Below, one piece after another: positions 46,393-54,690 of a DNA stretch of 64,000 bases. The DNA comes from Chitinophaga rupis. GTDB taxonomy: Bacteria > Bacteroidota > Bacteroidia > Chitinophagales > Chitinophagaceae. Position 1 is the stretch's first letter, and each line of letters begins with the position of its first letter. The translations under genes and the position numbers were made by a program. The notes beneath the pieces were generated by a model. It made no database searches and was not told the origin of the DNA. It saw nothing but the letters and a program-made list of their open reading frames with translations. The stretch spans positions 62,001 to 126,000 of the forward strand of contig NZ_FOBB01000012.1 of NCBI RefSeq assembly GCF_900109685.1, read 5' to 3'.

Positions 46393-46611
46393 ATGACTCA
46401 AAGTAAAAGACACAAGTCTGAATCCTCAGAAATACCGACTGCCGCCGTATTGATGGACGCTGGCCATATAACTCCCGAAATGCATACTGCCATTGATGAT
46501 ATGAAAAGCTTTCAGGGTACACCTGAACAGGCGGAAATATATCTCAAACAAAAGGTATCATCTCTCTTCACCATGGCTATCCGCCAGATGTATGAAGAAA
46601 ACGCACCATAA
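46393..46611 (+). CDS. Small hypothetical protein
   Basis: 72 residues (KRHKSESSEIPTAAVLMDAG, then HTAIDDMKSFQGTPEQAEIYLKQKV). Soluble, mostly helical; no family recognised. It stands alone between the AraC gene and the flavoprotein operon. Confidence 0.45.
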   Translation: MTQSKRHKSESSEIPTAAVLMDAGHITPEMHTAIDDMKSFQGTPEQAEIYLKQKVSSLFTMAIRQMYEENAP

Positions 46612-46930
46612 TCCGTAAATCTTTCATTAGACGTTGACTTCCCTCACCTTACCGTCGGTATCGCCCGTGTCACGATCGGTTATAACCGCGATATTTGACA
46701 GTTATTTTGAGGAAAATTATGTTCTGCCTTTCAAGGCAGAACTACCCTGATACTTTGCCAATTTTTAAAGTAAGTGATCCTGTATGAAAAACGATAGCGC
46801 TACTCTTTAAGCTTTTAGTATTTTAATATACAACGGCGCTACAGCGCAGTCAACTATTTTTTTGCCTACCACCAAGGCTACCTCTCTCGTAATCCTCGAG
46901 GGAGGTGCCGGGTGGTTTATTGGAAAAACT
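46612..46930. other. Promoter region of the flavoprotein/redox operon
   Basis: It contains a tight perfect hairpin, GTTCTGCCTT-TC-AAGGCAGAAC (46721-46742), possibly an operator. The frame of the next gene stays open for 23 codons upstream of its ATG, but this part does not look coding. No other gene seen. Confidence 0.5.
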
Positions 46931-49900
46931 ATGGAAAAAAGAGCCATCATTATAGGCGCCGGCCCTGCCGGCCTTACCGCCGCATATGAATTACTCAAGC
47001 GCACAGACATCAAGCCGGTGATCCTGGAGAAGTCCGGTGACATAGGAGGTATATCAAAGACCGTCAATTATAAAGGGAACCGCATAGATATTGGTGGGCA
47101 CCGGTTCTTTTCAAAGTCAGATCGTGTAATGAACTGGTGGATGAACATCATGCCGGTGGAGGAAAACCAGAAAGAAGCATTTAACATCACCTATCAAAAT
47201 AAAAGCCGAAAAGTTGATCTCAGTAATGAGACCAACAATGGTGCACCTATCTCAGATCCTGATAAAGTTATGCTGGTACGACCACGACTTTCCCGGATTT
47301 ATTTCCTGCGTAAATTTTTCACTTATCCAATACAGTTATCTATAGATACCCTGCGTAAGCTGGGCCTATCCACTACCATAGCAATCATGTTCTCCTACCT
47401 GAAGGCACAGCTCTCACCGCGCCGGCCGGAAAAGAACCTGGAAGATTTTATGATCAACCGCTTTGGACAAGTTCTTTATAAGCTCTTTTTTAAGGATTAT
47501 ACGCAAAAGGTCTGGGGAGTGCCCTGTCAAGATATTCCGGCTGAATGGGGGGCACAACGGATCAAAGGCGTATCAATCGCCAAAGCCATCCAACATGCTA
47601 TTCAATCTGCCACAAAGCGCAACGCAAAGGGAGACATCTTGCAGAAAGCTACAGAGACCAGCTTGATCGAGCAATTCCTTTACCCAAAGTATGGCCCTGG
47701 TCAGTTATGGGAAGAAGTCGCAAGGCAGGTTGAAAGCATGGGTGGTACGATCCTGATGCACCATGATGTGGAACATGTCTATACCAATACAGAACAATCC
47801 CGCATAACCGCCATCGCAGCGGCAGACAATACCTCTGGCAAGACTGTATACTTAGAAGGAGATTATTTCTTTTCCACTATGCCGGTAAAGGAACTGATTG
47901 CTGCAGTAGATACCGGCGTGCCGGAAAATGTGAAGGAAATAGCTGCTGGTCTGCAGTATCGGGATTTTATTACCGTTGGGATACTGTTAAGGCAACTCTC
48001 ATCACAAGATAAGGCTACTGGTGAGTGGCATCCACTGGAGCTGAAGGACACCTGGATCTATATCCAGGAAAAAGAAGTAACCGTGGGCCGGCTGCAGATC
48101 TTCAATAACTGGAGTCCTTATATGGTAAATATTCCAGGTACTGTATGGGTGGGAATGGAATTCTTCTGTAATTCCACAGATGCGTTCTGGAACAAGCATG
48201 ACCAGGATATAAAAGCTCTGGCGATCCGCGAACTTGAAAAGATCGGGCTGGCCAGCCCAGCCAATGTGATGGATGCAACCGTCATAAGGATGGAAAAGAC
48301 CTATCCAGCATATTTCGGAGCATATAAAAACTTTGACCAGGTACGCAACTATACAGACCAGCTGAAAAACCTCTTCCTCATAGGTAGGAATGGTATGCAT
48401 AAGTACAATAATTCCGATCACTCAATGTTGACAGCAATGGTGGCGGTAGATAATATCGCAGCTGGTGTTACTGATAAAGATAATATCTGGTCGATTAATA
48501 CGGAGCAGGATTATCATGAAGTTGCCAGAGCGGATGGTAGTGACAAAAAAGGGAAGGAAGATGTAAAGCTCCCACAATCAGAGTCGGCCGGAATTCAATG
48601 GTTCTTTGGCAATAAGGGATTGATGATAGGTACAGCTTCGTTAATTATACTACAATTCTTATTATTCAAATTGCTCTATCCGTTTGCCAATTATATGCCT
48701 GATTCCTATTACTACCTGGAGGCAGCGTGGAATAATAGTAATATCAATATATGGCCAATCGGGTATTCAAAATTCCTCCGTATAGTAAATACGTTCTTCC
48801 GTTCAGATACCGCACTGGTGTTCACACAGTTCCTGTTCTTTGAATTGACGATTGTTTTTTATGTGGTCTCCATGGGGTATTTCCTGAAGATGTCACGCAA
48901 ACTTGTGCTCATATTGATAGCGGCGCTCATGCTGAACCCAATGATAATATTTATCAGTAATTATGTATCCGCTGATGCGCTCTTTACAAGTCTTAGTCTA
49001 CTTTGGTTCACCCAGCTGTTGTGGCTAATATACAGGCCGTCAGCAAGCTTCATTGTATTACACGGCATTCTGCTACTGGCACTGCTGAGCGTGCGTTATA
49101 ATGCCTTGTATTATCCGATCATTTCAGTTCTGGTGCTACTGGCTGCCCGGGTTTCCTGGTCGTATAGGCTGGCCTGTTTCTGTTGGATAGCGGTACTGCT
49201 CGGAATGTTCATCAAGGAAAATAAAAGTGAATACAGATCCTTTGCCGGTTCTGCACAATTTGCGCCCTTCAGCGGATGGCAGCTTGCCAGCAATGCTCTT
49301 TTCATGTATCGGCGCCTGGATGAAACTGTTCGAGTACCAGTGACCGATCGGTTTAAAGGGATAGATGATGAGGTGCGTCATCATATGGATTCATTGAGGG
49401 CGCTACGCCATAGGCCCGATTCGGTACTGGGTACTTATTATCTATGGAGCGGACCATTGAAAAGTCATTTAATGCGTGATCCGGTTGCATCTCAGGATTT
49501 CTTTAAGGCATGGTCATCTGTGGCGCCTATGTATGCTGCATATGGTCGTTATTTGATTGCAAAATACCCTTTACAATACGTTAAGTATTTCCTGGGAGCG
49601 AATTTCCTGAACTACTTCTATCCTTCGCCAGAGTTTATGAGTGTATATAATTTGAAGAGGGATAGCGTAGGCACATTAGCGCAGACATGGTTTGGGTATA
49701 ATAACTCAAAGGTTAAGGCTTACTCCATGGAGCCCAAGCTGTTGAAATACTCATCTGCTTTGAAGATGGTAGTTGAATTCTTATTCATATTGAGCTGCAT
49801 CGGCTTCACATACTATGGTTTTATGAAGCAGCTGAGTAAAAACCAGAAGGTAGTCATCGCCATTGTAGGTATTGTGTGGGGTCTTAACCTTCTGTTTAGC

Positions 49901-50023
49901 GTGATGGCATCACCGATAGTACTCAGGTACCAATTGTTCCTTATGATTATTCAAGTACCTATTGCTGTCTTTTTTGTAAAGCGCATTACGGATGAAGATC
50001 AAACAGAAAAAACATCAATATGA
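46931..50023 (+). CDS. FAD/NAD-binding oxidoreductase fused to a polytopic membrane domain
   Basis: 1030 residues from ATG 46931, the start that places [19 protein letters not shown] at the N-terminus. Residues 1 to ~520 match the flavoproteins of the amine-oxidase/UDP-galactopyranose-mutase superfamily common in Bacteroidota polysaccharide clusters ([27 protein letters not shown]-terminal [20 protein letters not shown]). Residues ~555-1030 hold about ten hydrophobic segments and an Asp-containing first loop ([13 protein letters not shown]) like GT-C glycosyltransferases. This end-to-end fusion is unusual. The stop overlaps the next start (ATGA), tying it to the thioredoxin-fold lipoprotein. 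Confidence 0.8.
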   Translation: MEKRAIIIGAGPAGLTAAYELLKRTDIKPVILEKSGDIGGISKTVNYKGNRIDIGGHRFFSKSDRVMNWWMNIMPVEENQKEAFNITYQNKSRKVDLSNETNNGAPISDPDKVMLVRPRLSRIYFLRKFFTYPIQLSIDTLRKLGLSTTIAIMFSYLKAQLSPRRPEKNLEDFMINRFGQVLYKLFFKDYTQKVWGVPCQDIPAEWGAQRIKGVSIAKAIQHAIQSATKRNAKGDILQKATETSLIEQFLYPKYGPGQLWEEVARQVESMGGTILMHHDVEHVYTNTEQSRITAIAAADNTSGKTVYLEGDYFFSTMPVKELIAAVDTGVPENVKEIAAGLQYRDFITVGILLRQLSSQDKATGEWHPLELKDTWIYIQEKEVTVGRLQIFNNWSPYMVNIPGTVWVGMEFFCNSTDAFWNKHDQDIKALAIRELEKIGLASPANVMDATVIRMEKTYPAYFGAYKNFDQVRNYTDQLKNLFLIGRNGMHKYNNSDHSMLTAMVAVDNIAAGVTDKDNIWSINTEQDYHEVARADGSDKKGKEDVKLPQSESAGIQWFFGNKGLMIGTASLIILQFLLFKLLYPFANYMPDSYYYLEAAWNNSNINIWPIGYSKFLRIVNTFFRSDTALVFTQFLFFELTIVFYVVSMGYFLKMSRKLVLILIAALMLNPMIIFISNYVSADALFTSLSLLWFTQLLWLIYRPSASFIVLHGILLLALLSVRYNALYYPIISVLVLLAARVSWSYRLACFCWIAVLLGMFIKENKSEYRSFAGSAQFAPFSGWQLASNALFMYRRLDETVRVPVTDRFKGIDDEVRHHMDSLRALRHRPDSVLGTYYLWSGPLKSHLMRDPVASQDFFKAWSSVAPMYAAYGRYLIAKYPLQYVKYFLGANFLNYFYPSPEFMSVYNLKRDSVGTLAQTWFGYNNSKVKAYSMEPKLLKYSSALKMVVEFLFILSCIGFTYYGFMKQLSKNQKVVIAIVGIVWGLNLLFSVMASPIVLRYQLFLMIIQVPIAVFFVKRITDEDQTEKTSI

Positions 50024-50502
50024 GACTTATAATTATTCTCTTTTGCAGCATTTGGATCACAGCATGCGGTGCCAGTCATAAAGGATACCCCCCCCTACCG
50101 GAATTCAGTTTTATGTTACTGGACAGCTCTACAATTATGAGCACAACACAAATACCGAAGGGAACACCTTTTGTCCTGGTGTACTACGATCCCGATTGCA
50201 GGGAATGCCAGGACGAAACACGAGAGATCATAAAGCACAAGGATGAGCTTTCTGATACCAGGCTGTATTTTATAACTGATCTGCAGTTCAGTAGAATGAA
50301 ACTCTTCAATCAGGTATTCAAAATCGATCAACATAAAAATATTGTCTTAGGAAGAGACTATAGCCAGTCATTCTATAAGCTATTCAAGCCAAGCGGTACT
50401 CCCTATACGATCGTCTATGACGGTGAGAAGAAAATGAGAGCTGCATTTAGTGGACAGGCAAAGATCGATGATTTACTAGCAGTATTAAATAAAGCAAAAT
50501 AA
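50020..50502 (+). CDS. Thioredoxin-fold lipoprotein with CREC active site
   Basis: 160 residues. Signal peptide with lipobox (SIWITAC, Cys16) predicts a periplasm-facing lipoprotein. The TlpA/AhpC-like fold shows [15 protein letters not shown] with the CxxC at 60-63 and a cis-Pro loop [10 protein letters not shown]. It should exchange disulfides with exported proteins, possibly the small Cys peptides encoded two genes downstream. Overlaps the preceding gene by 4 bp; 7 bp to the next. Confidence 0.85.
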   Translation: MRLIIILFCSIWITACGASHKGYPPLPEFSFMLLDSSTIMSTTQIPKGTPFVLVYYDPDCRECQDETREIIKHKDELSDTRLYFITDLQFSRMKLFNQVFKIDQHKNIVLGRDYSQSFYKLFKPSGTPYTIVYDGEKKMRAAFSGQAKIDDLLAVLNKAK

Positions 50503-50509
50503 AAGTACC

Positions 50510-50980
50510 ATGAAAAAGGAACACAATATTCTACAGATCATTTGTGGATTGCTAATCATACTATTTTTCTATACAGGTGTGATGAAGATAATAGATCACG
50601 ACACTTTTCAATTCGATCTGATTAATGCACCGATCATTAGCAAACTATCAACATTGGTATATGCGGTCATCCCATCCGTTGAGGTACTTACTGCAATACT
50701 GCTATTATTTAATAAAACCCAGAAAATTGGGCTTTGGAGCTCATTTGTACTAATGACGGTATTCACAATATATGTAGGAGGGATCTTATTAAAAGGTGGG
50801 CATAGGCCCTGCACTTGCGGCGGTGTTATAAGGGCAATGAGTTGGGAAACGCATTTGGTCTTCAATATTCTTTTTACAACAATCGCGCTGCTTGGTATCG
50901 TACTGAATAAAAAACTAGGGAGGATAGATTATAAAAAAAATAACCTACATGATGTACAAAGTCATTTAATAAAATCCTAA
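50510..50980 (+). CDS. MauE/DoxX-like redox membrane protein
   Basis: 156 residues with four hydrophobic helices (ICGLLIILFFYTGVMKI, LVYAVIPSVEVLTAILLLF, SSFVLMTVFTIYVGGILL, VFNILFTTIALLGIVL). The loop before the fourth has HRPCTCGGVI, the Cys pair typical of MauE-like proteins, which support disulfide formation in methylamine dehydrogenase maturation. Here it is placed between a CxxC lipoprotein and exported Cys peptides, so it may reoxidise or reduce that lipoprotein (inference). Confidence 0.85.
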   Translation: MKKEHNILQIICGLLIILFFYTGVMKIIDHDTFQFDLINAPIISKLSTLVYAVIPSVEVLTAILLLFNKTQKIGLWSSFVLMTVFTIYVGGILLKGGHRPCTCGGVIRAMSWETHLVFNILFTTIALLGIVLNKKLGRIDYKKNNLHDVQSHLIKS

Positions 50981-50990
50981 ACAAATTCAC

Positions 50991-51254
50991 ATGAAAAATA
51001 AACCTTTTATTATTCCATTTACTTGTATAGTTATATCTGCCTTATTGCTTTTTGTGGTTAAAGGTATGTCATTAGATCAAGCTCCCCCCGACTATTACGT
51101 TAATACCGCAGGTTTATGTGTTATAGGGCCGACTACAAACTGCCCACCAGGTAAATGTACATGTGTTAGGATGATACCAGGTCAAGGTTGGGTACAAATG
51201 TATGACGATAGGATCTCAGCAACTCAATGTATAACATGTCTGGAAGAAAACTAA
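50991..51254 (+). CDS. Small exported cysteine-containing peptide, paralog 1 (DUF6520-like)
   Basis: 87 residues. Hydrophobic signal segment (FIIPFTCIVISALLLFVVKG), then a short secreted part with Cys at 43, 51, 56, 58, 80 and 83, including CTC and a terminal CITC. It shares PDYYVNTAGLCV and RMIPGQG with the peptide at 51508-51783. The size and layout fit the small Bacteroidota family I recall as DUF6520; the name is from memory. It lies 10 bp after the MauE-like gene. Six cysteines beside redox genes suggest disulfide-bonded product. Confidence 0.75.
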   Translation: MKNKPFIIPFTCIVISALLLFVVKGMSLDQAPPDYYVNTAGLCVIGPTTNCPPGKCTCVRMIPGQGWVQMYDDRISATQCITCLEEN

Positions 51255-51266
51255 TAAAAAGCAATC

Positions 51267-51457
51267 ATGCTTAAGCAACGTGTATTGATAACCTTCCCTT
51301 TTTGTTTGCTGGATCTGTTGCGATTATTGTTACCAAAGCCGCAGCCACTTGAGGAGCTTACAATCAGATAGGATATCCATTCATCCCTATTGCAACCTAT
51401 AAGAGTCATTTTCGCTGCGAAATACAGGGAAAGCCGAAAACCTGTAAAATAGAGTAG
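51267..51457 (+). pseudogene. Decayed third paralog of the small Cys peptides
   Basis: From an ATG at 51267 the first codons give MLKQRVLI. A shifted frame then encodes a signal-like segment (LPFLFAGSVAIIVTKAAAT), hits TGA, and continues open with GAYNQIGYPFIPIATYKSHF and two Cys (RCEIQGKPKTC) to TAG at 51455-51457. Spacing and layout match the intact paralogs on both sides, so this looks like a degraded member of the array. Similarity beyond the signal segment is weak. Confidence 0.45.
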
Positions 51458-51507
51458 GCATATTTTTTCATTTTAAGTTTATTGCTTTACATAAAGCAAA
51501 TATAATT

Positions 51508-51783
51508 ATGAAAAAGGTTAGATTCTTCATCGGTTTTTCTTCTCTGCTTTTAGCGGTAGCAGCCATTGGAGCGACAAAAATTGCATCTGCAAATGTGGCT
51601 CCAGAATACTACATTAACACCGCTGGGAATTGTGTTGTATCTCCTCTACCAGTTTGCTCTGGAGGTGCATTCCCATGCCAAAAGGTTATTCCTGGTCAAG
51701 GGACAACTAAAAGGCAGATTTTTGACACATTTGTTAATACAACCACTTGTGCCGATCCGCTGACTCAGAACACTCAACCCTGA
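51508..51783 (+). CDS. Small exported cysteine-containing peptide, paralog 2 (DUF6520-like)
   Basis: 91 residues. Signal peptide KVRFFIGFSSLLLAVAAIG ending near ASA, then PEYYINTAGNCVVSPLPVCSG with Cys at 42, 50, 57 and 81. Cys 42, 50, 57 align with 43, 51, 58 of paralog 1, and both have the motif IPGQG after the third. Unlike paralog 1 it has four cysteines, an even number suited to two disulfides. It ends the + strand operon and is separated from the convergent redoxin gene by a terminator. Confidence 0.75.
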   Translation: MKKVRFFIGFSSLLLAVAAIGATKIASANVAPEYYINTAGNCVVSPLPVCSGGAFPCQKVIPGQGTTKRQIFDTFVNTTTCADPLTQNTQP

Positions 51784-51795
51784 GAATTCTAAAAG

Positions 51796-51825
51796 AATGG
51801 CTGATGGGAAAACCCATCAGCCATT
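51796..51825. terminator. Bidirectional terminator hairpin
   Basis: A perfect 13-bp stem (AATGGCTGATGGG and complement) with an AAAA loop lies between two convergent genes, 12 bp after one stop and 6 bp from the other. Confidence 0.8.
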
Positions 51826-51831
51826 TAACTA

Positions 51832-53181
51832 TTAATTCATATCTCTTATAACAATGTAATCTATGATTTTTTTGCAGGGGATTAGTTCAAATCCAAACTT
51901 TTTAAGCTCTGATATCCATTCATCATAGTATATTCCATGAATAGTGATATCAATTCTTTTAAATATCCCTGTTTCATCTTCGAATATTACTCCATTCAAA
52001 GAAGACGGTCTCCCTGGCTGCGTTATAAGCAAACCTAGCAATTCAGAAGGAGATATTGCAGTTGCTTTAATACCTTGATTTGGTCCAAATGGCTCCTGTA
52101 AGCTTGGAATGGAACTATTGGAATATGATTTACTATTGAAATTGCCATTCTTCACAAGCTTAACGCAACGGCATTCTCTCCTCTCAATTCTCACATCATA
52201 ACCAAAAACTGTTTTTAAATCCTTTTGAACAGCTTCCATAATCTCCGGTGAAAGAGAATAATGTCCATCATTATTCTGTCTCGCTATACCTTTAGGATAT
52301 ACTAAACTATAATTAAATAAATTATCATCGGTAATCTCGCTGGTGAGAAATTTTGAAGAGTCCCTAACTAACAATATAGGATCCAAATTGATTTTACCGT
52401 ATAAAGAATCTCCGAAATACCAATCCGTATGCCCAGTATAAGCTATTCTGTAAAGGCTCTTCAAATCCTTCTTAAATGCGATTACTCGGTCCTCTGTAAT
52501 GAGGTATGCATTACTTTTAAATTTTGGATTATATGTTGAAAGCACAGAACTAAATAAGCAGCTTCCATTCTTAATAGATTCAGAAATTAATTCTGAATGT
52601 CCAAGTCGTTTATCACTCAAGCTATCATATGCCAAGTAACTACGCGCAAGTTGAGGCGACTGTCCCGCTATAAATGCAGATAGTTGTTCTTCATTTAAGC
52701 TGTATGTTATTCCTACTACTATACCACTTGGATTAATAATTACTAGTATTGGTGCCGCCGATATTCCCAGTTTTTTATGAACGATAGAATCGTATGCAAT
52801 TGGAATACTAAGGTTATTTTTTTCTCTTATCTTTTCATAAAGGGTTTGTATAGTTGCCTTTTTTTTAATTATCATTCCCACTAGCAAAAATTGTACAGAA
52901 CCAGAAAACTTATCCTGTAAGAACTGATTGTGTGGCATACTTGATATACAACTTGAGCAGTATTCATGCCAAAAGTCAAGTATTAACCATTTCCCTTTGT
53001 AATCACTTGGCTTGACAGTTTTAGTATTATTATATTCAACATCATTAAACTGAACCACGGGCATTTTATATCCAATTTTTAAAATGCTCTGAATATCATC
53101 ATAACTCTCCTTTGAGTATCCATTAGTAACAGTAGTGACTATAAACAACATAGAAATTAGTACCCTAAATAAGAAATTCAT
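51832..53181 (-). CDS. TlpA-like thioredoxin with C-terminal DUF3738-like domain
   Basis: 449 residues. Signal peptide (LFRVLISMLFIVTTVTNGYS), then a TlpA fold with WLILDFWHEYCSSCISSMP (CxxC at 75-78) and a cis-Pro loop SAAPILVIINPSG. From ~residue 200 a second domain ends in GVIFEDETGIFKRIDITIHG and LKKFGFELIPCKKIIDYIVI, like the TIGR03435/DUF3738 region. Two further Cys (ECRC) lie in between. It is the last gene of the SusC-SusD-redoxin operon and markedly AT-rich. Presumed role: thiol-disulfide chemistry on material handled by the SusCD pair. Confidence 0.8.
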   Translation of the reverse strand: MNFLFRVLISMLFIVTTVTNGYSKESYDDIQSILKIGYKMPVVQFNDVEYNNTKTVKPSDYKGKWLILDFWHEYCSSCISSMPHNQFLQDKFSGSVQFLLVGMIIKKKATIQTLYEKIREKNNLSIPIAYDSIVHKKLGISAAPILVIINPSGIVVGITYSLNEEQLSAFIAGQSPQLARSYLAYDSLSDKRLGHSELISESIKNGSCLFSSVLSTYNPKFKSNAYLITEDRVIAFKKDLKSLYRIAYTGHTDWYFGDSLYGKINLDPILLVRDSSKFLTSEITDDNLFNYSLVYPKGIARQNNDGHYSLSPEIMEAVQKDLKTVFGYDVRIERRECRCVKLVKNGNFNSKSYSNSSIPSLQEPFGPNQGIKATAISPSELLGLLITQPGRPSSLNGVIFEDETGIFKRIDITIHGIYYDEWISELKKFGFELIPCKKIIDYIVIRDMN

Positions 53182-53205
53182 AACTTTTAATTTTATTTCA
53201 GAAAT

Positions 53206-54642
53206 TTAGTAACCATTGTTTTGATCCAAATTTGGATTCTTATCTCTCTCCAGTTGGGGAATTGGGTAATTTCTTTCATATGAACTCCAAGTAGATTTCT
53301 TTTCTGACATGGCTTGTATCATTATCGAATCTATTCCGTTAGTTCGGCGAAGATCAAACCACCTATGCCCCCACTCAGTGAATAGCTCCACTTGTCTTTC
53401 ATGCTGAATGGATTCCAAAATCGAATTTTTGTCCAAAGGGCCTGAATAATCTCCAAGCCCGGAACGATTTCTTATTGTGTTAAGATCTCGAACGGCTTCT
53501 TCATATAGACCTTGTTGTGCCTTTGACTCGGAACGAATTAAATATTGTTCCGCTAATCTAAGAACTACAGAATACTCGTTTAGCTCGGATCCGACGGCCA
53601 CTTTATACTTATAAGGAAAACGATAGTTCTGAAAAGATGAAATCCATTCAACTCTTCGCTGATCATTTTTCTCAAATGCGTTCCATAAATGATCACTTAT
53701 AGTTGAGGTTTGACTACTACCCATAATTTGCGGGATACTTGTTAGTATGTAGTTACGTCCTTCCTGAGTATTAAATCCGGACTTATTTGATGGTTGTAAA
53801 GACCAAATAGTTTCCACACTGCCTACCAAGAATACAGTGTTAAGATCTTTGAGTAACCTAAAATTTGGATTATTATCTATTAACAATGAAGATATTTTGA
53901 CTGCATTCGAATATTCATCATTGTATAGATAAACTCTTGATAAAAGTGCATACGCAACCCATCTGTTTGGACGAACGCGGGTTTCACTTTTAGATATGCC
54001 ATCCACTGCGACATATGTTTCGGTTAACAACTCTGCTGCGTCTCTCAGATCATTTATGATTTGTTGATAAACAACTTTCTTTGAAAATCGTGAACTGACA
54101 GAATTAACAGTATAATCTGTACTTATAATCAAGGGAATAGCATCAAAAAAATTGAGGAGGTAAAAATGCCAAAATGCCCGAATAAATTTTGCTTCACCTA
54201 TTAATTGATTACTTAATGCAACAGGTATGGCTTTTTGCTTTCCCAACTGTTCTATTATAGCATTACATCCATATATATATTTATAGCCGGGACTCCACAG
54301 TTCCTGCAAGAGATATTCGTTCCCTGGTAGAATTTTGTTATTATAAAACATCTTTAAATTAGGATCCGTTGAATGGCAATTCAATTCATCCGATGTATAG
54401 CCTGTATAAAGAGAGATACTATAAGGCCCACCCAGTTCATTGCACATCTGAGAGAAAATTGCAAGCATTGCAGCGTTAGCTGTTGATGGATCCCGAAATA
54501 CCTCCTCAGAAACAAGCTCATTTTTGGGTGATTCAACAGTCAGGAACCCTGAACAGCAGGTAATCATTATATATATGATTGTTGCTTTAAAATACTTAAA
54601 GGTAATTTTGAAGAGATTACACTTCCCATGAAATTTATTCAT
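53206..54642 (-). CDS. SusD/RagB-family lipoprotein
   Basis: 478 residues from ATG 54642; the frame extends 14 codons further. Signal segment and lipobox-like Cys pair (IIYIMITCCSGFL). SusD helical landmarks: LIGEAKFIRAFWHFYLLNFFDAIPLI, LRLAEQYLIRSESKAQ, HERQVELFTEWGHRWFDLRRT and a C-terminal YPIPQLERDKNPNLDQN. It lies between SusC and the redoxin gene. AT-rich compared with the SusD gene at 15-17 kb, suggesting a different origin. Confidence 0.93.
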   Translation of the reverse strand: MNKFHGKCNLFKITFKYFKATIIYIMITCCSGFLTVESPKNELVSEEVFRDPSTANAAMLAIFSQMCNELGGPYSISLYTGYTSDELNCHSTDPNLKMFYNNKILPGNEYLLQELWSPGYKYIYGCNAIIEQLGKQKAIPVALSNQLIGEAKFIRAFWHFYLLNFFDAIPLIISTDYTVNSVSSRFSKKVVYQQIINDLRDAAELLTETYVAVDGISKSETRVRPNRWVAYALLSRVYLYNDEYSNAVKISSLLIDNNPNFRLLKDLNTVFLVGSVETIWSLQPSNKSGFNTQEGRNYILTSIPQIMGSSQTSTISDHLWNAFEKNDQRRVEWISSFQNYRFPYKYKVAVGSELNEYSVVLRLAEQYLIRSESKAQQGLYEEAVRDLNTIRNRSGLGDYSGPLDKNSILESIQHERQVELFTEWGHRWFDLRRTNGIDSIMIQAMSEKKSTWSSYERNYPIPQLERDKNPNLDQNNGY

Positions 54643-54690
54643 CGCATATCGAATTTTGTCAATTAAATAAGTCAATCCAAACATTTTATG

